A stretch of DNA of 64,000 nucleotides from Klebsiella pneumoniae (GTDB lineage Bacteria > Pseudomonadota > Gammaproteobacteria > Steroidobacterales > Steroidobacteraceae): positions 1 to 64,000 of the forward strand of contig CAMAQZ010000002.1 in assembly GCA_945860725.1 (NCBI GenBank). The letters run 5' to 3'. The translations under genes were made by a program, and so were the position numbers. The notes under the pieces are model-generated. The model was not told the origin of the DNA, did no database searches, and was given only the letters and a program-made list of their open reading frames with translations. Positions 57,354 to 64,000 of the stretch are shown here, piece after piece. Position 1 is the stretch's first letter. Each line of letters begins with the position of its first letter.

Positions 57354-58253
57354 ATGCCCGCCTCGCGCGCACTCGACTGGGACACCGACGGCATCGACTG
57401 GCCGAACCGCCTGCTCAGCCGGTTCGTCGACGCTGACGGCCTGCGGTGGCATGTGCAGATCGGCGGCGAGGGGCCGGTGCTGCTGCTGCTGCATGGCACC
57501 GGTGCCTCGACCCATTCGTTCCGCGACCTGCTGCCGCCGCTTGCGGCGCATTTCACGGTGGTCGCGCCGGATCTACCCGGCCACGGTTTCACCCGTCGCC
57601 CTGCGGATGCCGCCCGGCTCTCGCTGCCCGGCATGGCCGCGGGTGTTACGGCGCTGTTGCGCTCGATCGGGCTCAGCCCGGAAGCGGCCGTCGGTCACTC
57701 TGCCGGCGCTGCACTGCTCTGCGAGATGTGTCTGGCAGGGCAGATCTCCTTGAAGTCGCTCGTGAGCCTCAATGGCGCGCTGTTGCCGCAGCCGGGTCTG
57801 CGCCATCCGGCGTTCACGCCCTTGGTGCGTCCGGTGGTCTCGGGGGATTGGTTGCCGCGCCTCTTCGCCCGCCGCATGGAGGCACCTCAAGAGGTCGAGC
57901 GGTTGTTGCAGCGCACCGGCTCGACGCTCGATCCGCGCGGACGCGAGCTCTATGCACGCCTGTCGCGCAATGCGGTCCATACCGGCTCGGCACTCGCCAT
58001 GATGGGGCACTGGGATACGCGACCCATCGAGGCGGGGTTGGGTCGTCTGACGGTGCCGCTGTTGCTATTGGTGGGCGCGGAGGACCGCATGATCCTGCCC
58101 GGGGTCGCCTTGCGGGTGCGTCAACTCGCGCCGCATGCCGAGCTGGTCCAATTCCCGGGGCTCGGACACCTCGCCCACGAGGAGGCGCCGGCGCGCGTCG
58201 GCGCCGAGGTGCTCCGCCATGCGCGGATGCACGGCGTCGCAGTTCCCCCTTGA
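57354..58253 (+). CDS. BchO-like alpha/beta hydrolase
   Basis: 299 aa. The start DWDTDGIDWPNRLLSRFVDADGLRWHVQ and the hydrolase core LLLLHGTGASTHSFRDLLPP, VVAPDLPGHGFTRRP, GHSAGAALLCEM (nucleophile Ser116), SLVSLNGALLPQPGL and GLGHLAHEEAP follow the pattern I know for BchO, the putative magnesium-chelatase accessory hydrolase of bacteriochlorophyll synthesis. It is immediately followed by crtI, as in purple-bacterial clusters, but bchI and bchD are not upstream. It could instead be a carotenoid-cluster esterase. Confidence 0.7.
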   Translation: MPASRALDWDTDGIDWPNRLLSRFVDADGLRWHVQIGGEGPVLLLLHGTGASTHSFRDLLPPLAAHFTVVAPDLPGHGFTRRPADAARLSLPGMAAGVTALLRSIGLSPEAAVGHSAGAALLCEMCLAGQISLKSLVSLNGALLPQPGLRHPAFTPLVRPVVSGDWLPRLFARRMEAPQEVERLLQRTGSTLDPRGRELYARLSRNAVHTGSALAMMGHWDTRPIEAGLGRLTVPLLLLVGAEDRMILPGVALRVRQLAPHAELVQFPGLGHLAHEEAPARVGAEVLRHARMHGVAVPP

Positions 58254-58278
58254 GCGCCGTCGCGTTATTGTATCGCTC

Positions 58279-59748
58279 ATGAAGCATGCGATCGTGATCG
58301 GCAGCGGTTTCGGCGGACTGGCAGCGGCGGTGCGTCTCGGCGTGCGTGGCTATCGCGTCACGGTCCTCGAGAAGCTCGATGCGCCCGGCGGACGTGCCTA
58401 TGTGTATCACCGCGACGGTTACACCTTCGATGGCGGGCCGACCATCATCACCGCGCCTTATCTCTTCGAGGATCTTTGGCAGCTCTGCGGCAAGCGACTC
58501 GCCGACGATGTCACGCTGCGCTCGCTCGATCCGTTCTATCTCGTGCGCTTCGATGATGGCGACACCTTTCGCTACACCGCCGATATGCAGGCGATGCGCG
58601 ACCAGGTCGGGCGCATCGAGCCGCGCGATGTGGCCGCCTTCGACCGCTTTCTCGACACCAGCCGACGCATCTTCGAGGTTGCGTTCGCGCAGCAGGCCGA
58701 GAAGCCTTTCCACGAGATCAGCGCGTTGCTGGAAGCGGCGCCCGGATTGGTGCGTCTCGGCGGCTACCGCTCGGTCTACCGCGAGGTGGCACGACATTTC
58801 CGCAGCGACAAGCTGCGTCTGCTCTTCAGTTTTCACCCGCTGCTGATCGGCGGTAATCCTTTCACAACCACCGCGTACTACTGCCTCATCGCGCACCTCG
58901 AGCGGACCTACGGCGTGCACTACGCCGAAGGCGGCGTGGGGGCGCTGGTACGCGGTATCGTCGGTTTGGTCGAAGGTACAGGCGGCACTGTGCGCTACGA
59001 CGCAGAGGTCTCGCAGGTGCTGGTAGAGGGCGGCCGCGCGCGCGGCGTGCGGCTCGCGAGCGGCGAGGTGATCGAGTCGGATATCGTGGTGTCGAACGCC
59101 GATGCGGCTTTCACCTACGGCAAGCTGCTCGCGCACCACCCGCGCCGTCGATGGACCGATGCCAAACTCGAGCGGGCGAGTTACTCGATGAGCCTCTTCG
59201 TCTGGTATTTCGGCACCCGCCGCCGCTACGACGATGTCTACCACCACACGATGGTGCTCGGACCGCGCTACCGCGAACTGCTCGACGACATCTTCAAGCG
59301 CAAGCGCTTGGCCGACGATTTCAGCCTCTACCTGCACCGGCCGAGCGCCACCGATCCTTCGATCGCACCGCCCGGTTGCGACGCTTTCTATGTGCTCGCA
59401 CCGGTGCCGCACCTCGGCAGCGGCACGGATTGGCGTGAGCGTGCGGAGCCGTATCGTGCGGCCGTGCAGCGGCGCTTGGAGCAGACGGTGTTGCCTGGGC
59501 TCGGCGAGTCGCTCACCGCGTCGCTGATGCTGACGCCGCAGGACTTCCAGGATCGGTTGTCCTCGTGGAAGGGAGCGGCTTTCGCGATGGAACCGCAGCT
59601 CTTCCAGAGTGCGTGGTTCCGGCCTCATAACAAAAGCGAGGAGGTGGAAGGTCTCTACCTCGTCGGCGCCGGCACCCATCCGGGCGCAGGACTGCCGGGT
59701 GTCGTGTCCTCGGCGCGCATCCTCGACAAGATCGTCCCCGATCCCTGA
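58279..59748 (+). CDS. crtI: Phytoene desaturase CrtI
   Basis: 489 aa flavoprotein. N-terminal FAD motif AIVIGSGFGGLAAAVRLGVR with VTVLEKLDAPGGRAYVYHRDGY and FDGGPTIITAPYLFEDL. The middle has FSFHPLLIGGNPFTTTAYYCLIAHLE and YAEGGVGALVRGIV. The C-terminal motif is YLVGAGTHPGAGLPGVVSSA. It desaturates phytoene to neurosporene, lycopene or beyond. It lies 25 nt after the bchO-like gene and is convergent with crtD. crtB and crtE are not in the window. Confidence 0.93.
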   Translation: MKHAIVIGSGFGGLAAAVRLGVRGYRVTVLEKLDAPGGRAYVYHRDGYTFDGGPTIITAPYLFEDLWQLCGKRLADDVTLRSLDPFYLVRFDDGDTFRYTADMQAMRDQVGRIEPRDVAAFDRFLDTSRRIFEVAFAQQAEKPFHEISALLEAAPGLVRLGGYRSVYREVARHFRSDKLRLLFSFHPLLIGGNPFTTTAYYCLIAHLERTYGVHYAEGGVGALVRGIVGLVEGTGGTVRYDAEVSQVLVEGGRARGVRLASGEVIESDIVVSNADAAFTYGKLLAHHPRRRWTDAKLERASYSMSLFVWYFGTRRRYDDVYHHTMVLGPRYRELLDDIFKRKRLADDFSLYLHRPSATDPSIAPPGCDAFYVLAPVPHLGSGTDWRERAEPYRAAVQRRLEQTVLPGLGESLTASLMLTPQDFQDRLSSWKGAAFAMEPQLFQSAWFRPHNKSEEVEGLYLVGAGTHPGAGLPGVVSSARILDKIVPDP

Positions 59749-59790
59749 TCGGGCGAAGGTCTACGGGGCAGCGTGCGACGGATCTGCGCG

Positions 59791-61287
59791 TCAGCGGGCG
59801 TCCTGCAGCACCGCCGCTGCTGCGAGCCTGCCCGACAGCGTCGCCATCGGGATCCCCGGTCCCGGGTGCACCGAACCACCCGCGAGATAGAGGCCGGGAA
59901 CCTTGCTGCGTGAGCCGCTGCGCTGGAAACTCGCGAGCATGCCGTGGTTCGCGCGGCCATAGAGCGAACCTCCGGTGCAGGGGAACAAGGCCTCGAAGTC
60001 CTGAGGGCGGGTGATGACCGCCTCGGGGCTGTCATGCGCCGTACCGAGTTCCAGACCGCAACGGCGCAACACTGTGAAAGCATCCGTGCCGGCTTGCGTC
60101 AAAGCAGCTTCACTGACCCCGCCACGGTCGCCGTCGGCAGGGGCGTTGATGAGCAGCAGCAGCCGCTCGGGGCTGCCGGGTGTGATGGGGCTGGCGGCCG
60201 CCTCCCCGCGGTCTTGGGCGCAGATGTACACGGTCGGCGACCGACCGATCTCGCGGCGCGCGAAGATCGCACGGAATTCTTCAGCGTAATCGTCACCGAA
60301 GAACACGGTGTGGTGGGCGAGATCGAAACCCCGCACCGGTGTGCGCAGGCACCAGGTGACTGCGGAGAGGGCGCGCTGCGACGATGGGATCGCAGCGACC
60401 GAAGATCGCGCACCGATCCCAAGTGCGCCGCTCGCGAGCGCATTGGCATCGCCGTTAAAGAGCACGGCATCGGCCTCGAGCACCTCGCCGGACGCCAATT
60501 GCACGCCGGTCACGCGCCCGCGCTGCGTCAGGATCTGCGCGACATGCGCGTGGTATCGATAGCGCGCACCATGCCGCAGCCCAAGAGCTTCGAGGGCGAG
60601 CGCGATCCGGCGCATCCCCCCTTTGACGAGCCAGACGCCTTGCTGTTCGACATGGGCGATCAGCATCAATGTGGCGGGCGCGGCGAACGGCGATGATCCG
60701 ACATAGGTCGCGTAGCGCCCGAACAGCTGGCGTAGACGCGGGTCGCGGAAATGTTCGCCGAGCTCGCGCCACAGCGTGCTCCAAGGCGGGGTGCGCCACA
60801 TCGCCGCGAGTCCAGCCGCGCCGAGCCTTGCCGAGAGCCCTATCGCAGACGGGCGCGCCGTTTCCATGAAGCTGCCGCGCAGCGCCTGTAACAGTCCGCT
60901 GCCGCGCGCGACGAAGTCGCGATAGCCGCGCGCCTCGGCGCCGCCGGCGAATCCACCGATCGCTTCGACCGAGCGTTCGAGGTCGGCATGCAAGTCGAGC
61001 GTGCCACCGGTCGACCACGCATGGCGCGCGATCAGGTCCGCCGGCACAAGCTCTAGATGTTCGTCCAGACGCGCCCCGGCATCATCGAACAAGGACTCGA
61101 ACACCGCGCGCAGCGTGAACACGGTGGGCCCTGCATCGATGTCGGTACCTTGCACCGTGACCTCGCGCAGCTTGCCACCGGGTCCGGCGGCGCGCTCGAG
61201 CACCGTGACCTCGCAGCCCGTACGGGCAAGGTCGATGGCTGCGGCGAGGCCGCCCATCCCGCTGCCGATGACGATCACGCGATGCAT
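59791..61287 (-). CDS. crtD: CrtD-like carotenoid 3,4-desaturase
   Basis: 498 aa CrtI-family flavoprotein. FAD motif VIVIGSGMGGLAAAIDLART, VTVLERAAGPGGKLREVTVQ, DAGPTVFTLRAVFESLF. Substrate region RYATYVGSSPFAAPATLMLIAHVEQQGVW, and C-terminal YLAGGSVHPGPGIPMATLSGR. The DAGPTVFT motif and overall pattern fit methoxyneurosporene/1-hydroxycarotenoid 3,4-desaturase rather than a second CrtI. Such enzymes act in spheroidene/spirilloxanthin synthesis. crtC and crtF are not visible. It follows the DUF2306-like gene by 18 nt. Confidence 0.85.
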   Translation of the reverse strand: MHRVIVIGSGMGGLAAAIDLARTGCEVTVLERAAGPGGKLREVTVQGTDIDAGPTVFTLRAVFESLFDDAGARLDEHLELVPADLIARHAWSTGGTLDLHADLERSVEAIGGFAGGAEARGYRDFVARGSGLLQALRGSFMETARPSAIGLSARLGAAGLAAMWRTPPWSTLWRELGEHFRDPRLRQLFGRYATYVGSSPFAAPATLMLIAHVEQQGVWLVKGGMRRIALALEALGLRHGARYRYHAHVAQILTQRGRVTGVQLASGEVLEADAVLFNGDANALASGALGIGARSSVAAIPSSQRALSAVTWCLRTPVRGFDLAHHTVFFGDDYAEEFRAIFARREIGRSPTVYICAQDRGEAAASPITPGSPERLLLLINAPADGDRGGVSEAALTQAGTDAFTVLRRCGLELGTAHDSPEAVITRPQDFEALFPCTGGSLYGRANHGMLASFQRSGSRSKVPGLYLAGGSVHPGPGIPMATLSGRLAAAAVLQDAR

Positions 61288-61305
61288 GGGGACGGGGCCG
61301 TTCGG

Positions 61306-62052
61306 TCAGGGGCGCGCAGCAGGCCGCCGCGCGACGTCCTGTAACCGCGAGACCGCGAGGCGTTGGTGGATGATGATCGCGAGACCGACCACCAGCGGCA
61401 TCGCCCAGAGACCGGGATGCAGCGCGAGTTCGGGGAGGGTGCGGACCGCCCCGAAGGCGAGGAAAGCGGTGTAGACGGAGATGCCCGCACCCACCAGGGC
61501 CTTCAGGTGTTCTTTGAGCCAATCGAGCGGCGCCGGATCTTTCTTCAGCAGGAACCAGAGATTGGTCGCGACGGTGGCGAGGCCGATCGCCGGCATGCCG
61601 AGCATCAGCGGCAGATCCGCCTGCCACGACTGCCAAGCGCAGTTGAGGGAGGCGCCGAGCAGCAACCACTGCAGCGCCATGTTCTTCCAATCGCGGTTGG
61701 CCGCGTGGTCGTCGCGGTTGCGCACGCACAACCAGCCGTACCAAGCGAGGTTGATGGTCAGGAGCGCGAGTCCTTGCATCATCCAGCCGAAGATCCCGCG
61801 GATCCAGGTCTCGCCGGCGGCGACGAGGTGAGGGTGGGTGCCCAAGGGGTCGATGAGCGTACAGGCGCTGATGCCGATGGCGGCCGCGCCGGTGACCAGC
61901 ATCATGAGCGTGAAGACCTTGCCCCAACGCTTGTGGGCGTCGCCGCCCTTGCGCGAGATGATGGGGACCCAGAAGGCGACGAGTCCCACGCTGCCGAAGC
62001 AGATGTGCAGGACGATGAAGGTCCAGAATGCGGTCGGTACCAGCGATTCCAT
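61306..62052 (-). CDS. DUF2306-like multi-pass membrane protein
   Basis: 248 aa from ATG 62052 (MESLVPTAFWTFIVLHICFG). About seven hydrophobic helices, with small loops containing KGGDAHKRWGKVFTLMM and HPGLWAMPLVVGLAIIIH. It carries two His-containing stretches that could ligate heme, as in some DUF2306 or cytochrome-b-like proteins, but this is speculative. It is co-oriented with crtD and divergent from the P450 gene (66 nt), so a role in pigment metabolism or its electron supply is possible. Confidence 0.75.
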   Translation of the reverse strand: MESLVPTAFWTFIVLHICFGSVGLVAFWVPIISRKGGDAHKRWGKVFTLMMLVTGAAAIGISACTLIDPLGTHPHLVAAGETWIRGIFGWMMQGLALLTINLAWYGWLCVRNRDDHAANRDWKNMALQWLLLGASLNCAWQSWQADLPLMLGMPAIGLATVATNLWFLLKKDPAPLDWLKEHLKALVGAGISVYTAFLAFGAVRTLPELALHPGLWAMPLVVGLAIIIHQRLAVSRLQDVARRPAARP

Positions 62053-62118
62053 CCGCTCAATGCTGCGCCGGTGCTGTGCGCGTTGCAAGGTGGCGCAGGC
62101 AAAGGCTAGGGTAGCGGC

Positions 62119-63516
62119 ATGTACTGTCCGCCGCGGCCTACACCGCTTGCCGCCGTCGTCTCCTTGCTGCGCGTTATGGCCCGCGGCGGTGGCGACCTCA
62201 TGAGTCTGCTGCCCGCCAAGGCGTATCGGGTCGAGACCGGTTGGCTCGGCTATTCGCGCCGCTCCATCCTCATCGTCAACGCCCCGGAGCTGCTGCGCGA
62301 GGTCTTGACCGACCCGATCGGCATCTACCCCAAGAACGACCTGATGACCGGCGCCCTCGAGCCTTTGGTCGGCGACTCCATCTTCGTGTCGCATGGCGAG
62401 GTGTGGCGTCGCCAGCGACGGATGATCGACCCCGCGTTCTCCCACATGCGCCTCGGTAAGGCATTCGTGTCGATGTCGGCGGCGATCGACGACTACGAGG
62501 ATCGGCTCGATGCGTTGTGCGAGTCCGGTGAGCCGTTCTCGCTCGATCTCGCGATGAGCCATCTCACGGCGGACATCATCTGCCGCACCGTATTTTCCAC
62601 CTCGTTACGCTCGCAGACGGCGATCGATGTGTTCGAGTCGTTCACCGTCTTCGAGCGCACCTGCGCCCAGGTGGAGCTCAAGCGTTTGATCCTGGACCGG
62701 CCTTTCACCGCCATCCCCCAGCATCCCGAGGTGCTCGCGGCCTGCGAGCGGATCCGCCATCACCTGGGAGAACTGGTCGACAGCCACCTGCCGCCGGCTG
62801 AGCCCGGTGGCCCGGACACCGCGCAGAGTGCGTACGACGATATCGCGGCCGAGGTCATCGCTGCGCGCGATGTGGAGACCGGTGCCGGCTTCTCGCGCAA
62901 GGAGCTGCTCGATCAGCTCGGGGTGATGTTCCTCGCCGGGCACGAGACCACGGCGAGCGCGCTCATCTGGTCGTTCATGATCCTCGGCCTGCAACCGCAG
63001 TCGATGGCCCGGCTGCGTGCCGAGGTCGATGAGTGCGGCGCGGGACCCTTGCAGCTCGAGCAGGTGCGCCGTCTGGCGTTCGTGCGCAACGTCTTCAAAG
63101 AGACGCTGCGCCTTTATCCTCCGATCCCCTTCATCCCGCGGGTCGCCGCGCAAGATGCGCTGATCGGTCGGCATCGGGTCAAGCGTGGCGCGATGCTCAT
63201 GATCGCGCCTTGGACCATTCACCGGCATCGCGACTATTGGCGGAACCCGCATGCCTTCGACCCCGACCGTTTCTCTCTGGAGCGCGAGCACGAACTGGTG
63301 CCGGGGGCGTATCTGCCCTTCGGTCTCGGTCCGCGGGTCTGCATCGGTGCGGGGTTTGCACAGCTCGAAGCGAGCCTGATCCTCGCGCGGCTCTGCCGCC
63401 GTTACGACTTCGAGGTGCTGGATGCCGGTCGTATCCGACCCGTGGCGCGGCTCACGACGCGCCCCGAACATCAGATCATGTGCCGGGTGCGGCGACGGGC
63501 TGGGACACCATCGTGA
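62119..63516 (+). CDS. Cytochrome P450
   Basis: 465 aa. I-helix motif MFLAGHETTASALIWSF, ExxR in KETLRLYPPIPFIPR, and heme loop LPFGLGPRVCIGAGFAQLEA with the proximal cysteine. No N-terminal membrane anchor is evident. The general pattern recalls CYP families acting on fatty acids, terpenoids or carotenoids. Placement beside crtI/crtD suggests a carotenoid oxygenation role (inference). No ferredoxin partner is encoded beside it. The following ATP-grasp gene begins 10 nt later. Confidence 0.92.
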   Translation: MYCPPRPTPLAAVVSLLRVMARGGGDLMSLLPAKAYRVETGWLGYSRRSILIVNAPELLREVLTDPIGIYPKNDLMTGALEPLVGDSIFVSHGEVWRRQRRMIDPAFSHMRLGKAFVSMSAAIDDYEDRLDALCESGEPFSLDLAMSHLTADIICRTVFSTSLRSQTAIDVFESFTVFERTCAQVELKRLILDRPFTAIPQHPEVLAACERIRHHLGELVDSHLPPAEPGGPDTAQSAYDDIAAEVIAARDVETGAGFSRKELLDQLGVMFLAGHETTASALIWSFMILGLQPQSMARLRAEVDECGAGPLQLEQVRRLAFVRNVFKETLRLYPPIPFIPRVAAQDALIGRHRVKRGAMLMIAPWTIHRHRDYWRNPHAFDPDRFSLEREHELVPGAYLPFGLGPRVCIGAGFAQLEASLILARLCRRYDFEVLDAGRIRPVARLTTRPEHQIMCRVRRRAGTPS

Positions 63517-63526
63517 GGGCGCCGTC

Positions 63527-64000
63527 ATGACCGGTCCCGTGGTCGATCGCACCGTTCTGCTCACGCTCGGGCGCTTGCCGAAAGCCTTGGAGTTGGCCCG
63601 CGCGCTACATGCGGCAGGTTGCCGCGTGGTGGTCGCCGAACCGTTCCGGCGCCACCTCACCGGCGCATCGCGCCAGGTCGCACGCAGCGTGCAGGTCACC
63701 TCGCCGGTGCTCGATCGTGAGACCTATCTCGGCGAGTTGACCGCGCTGGCGGTCGCCGAGGGCGTCAGCCTGATCCTGCCGGTGTCCGAGGAGATCCTGC
63801 ATGTCTCGCTGCTGCACGGTCGGATGCCTGCAGGCGTGCGTCTTGCGGCGATGCCGCATCCGACTTTGCTCGCGTTGCACGACAAGCTGTCCTTCACCGA
63901 GGTCTGTCGCGCCGCTGGCGTGTTGGCGCCCGAGACTTTCGATCTCGACGATCCTCAGGCGCGCCAGTTGGCTGCCGCAGTGCCCACGGTGGTCAAACCG
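63527..64000 (+). CDS. ATP-grasp domain protein (3' end cut by window edge)
   Basis: 158 visible residues from ATG 63527. The N-terminal pre-ATP-grasp fold has TVLLTLGRLPKALELARALHAAGCRVVVAE. It is followed by LILPVSEEILHVSL and HDKLSFTEVCRAAGVLAPETFDL, the segment where ATP-grasp ligases such as carbamoyl-phosphate-synthase-like proteins begin nucleotide binding; VPTVVKP at the edge is the start of the ATP-binding lysine motif. It ligates a carboxylate to an amine or thiol in known relatives. The substrate is unknown. It is likely cotranscribed with the P450. Confidence 0.8.
   Translation, partial: MTGPVVDRTVLLTLGRLPKALELARALHAAGCRVVVAEPFRRHLTGASRQVARSVQVTSPVLDRETYLGELTALAVAEGVSLILPVSEEILHVSLLHGRMPAGVRLAAMPHPTLLALHDKLSFTEVCRAAGVLAPETFDLDDPQARQLAAAVPTVVKP

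Noticed and set aside
57814-59679. 621-codon minus-strand frame opposite bchO-like and crtI genes
   Set aside because: Antisense to two well-supported genes with conserved FAD and hydrolase motifs.

Overview
The window is a gene-dense, high-GC (mid-60s percent by eye) stretch of ordinary bacterial chromosome. Gene content points to a gammaproteobacterium of the Xanthomonadales / Nevskiales / Steroidobacterales type: TonB receptor next to an S9 peptidase, MotAB, CRP-type operator, CysD plus CysNC, fused molybdenum-cofactor genes, cytochrome c'. This placement is an inference; no rRNA or other marker gene is present. There is no phage, IS element, integron or CRISPR. One tRNA gene (Arg, anticodon TCG) is present. 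Genes are tightly packed, with many 4-nt start/stop overlaps and several convergent 3' overlaps. Layout, left to right: (1) 1-4055: a partial membrane protein, YebC/PmpR-type regulator, motA-motB behind a clear sigma-28 promoter, and a divergent DUF1295 membrane protein with a perfect CRP-type half-site pair between them; a macB 3' remnant lies antisense to the motB tail. (2) 4075-14270: TypA, cytochrome c', alpha/beta hydrolase, Nudix, GNAT, then an S9 peptidase divergent from a large TonB-dependent receptor that ends in a strong terminator. (3) 14300-23242: HAD phosphatase, ABC exporter, quinone-reductase-like enzyme with AraC regulator, class III aminotransferase, FNR-type flavoprotein, TesB and a VOC protein. 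(4) 23298-30332: a decayed outer-membrane protein gene, then a same-strand lipid-modification run (FAD oxidase, cyclopropane-synthase-like methyltransferase, DUF1365, FAD amine oxidase, delta-9 desaturase) behind htpX. (5) 30537-34483: VIT1-type transporter, acidic DUF6763-like protein, proB-proA. (6) 34441-39739: a molybdenum-cofactor operon moeA-moaA-moaC-[mobA-moaD]-[moaE-moeB-rhodanese], in which both molybdopterin-synthase subunits are fused to other enzymes. (7) 40291-47578: tRNA-Arg, MFS exporter, NnrU, then a glutathione block: GPx, gamma-glutamyltransferase, glutathione-dependent formaldehyde dehydrogenase, S-formylglutathione hydrolase and an atypical SDR. (8) 47729-52068: MacAB-like exporter, YIP1 protein and a small lipoprotein. 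(9) 52169-56311: sulfate activation (cysD, cysNC, cysQ) and a gamma-carbonic anhydrase. (10) 56269-64000: alpha/beta hydrolase, then a pigment cluster of a BchO-like hydrolase, CrtI, CrtD, a DUF2306-like membrane protein, a cytochrome P450 and an ATP-grasp protein cut by the window edge. The most unusual items are the two-polypeptide fused Moco sulfur-relay system, the lipid-modification run with an overlapping methyltransferase/FAD-oxidase pair, and the bchO-crtI-crtD group, whose order recalls purple-bacterial photosynthesis clusters.
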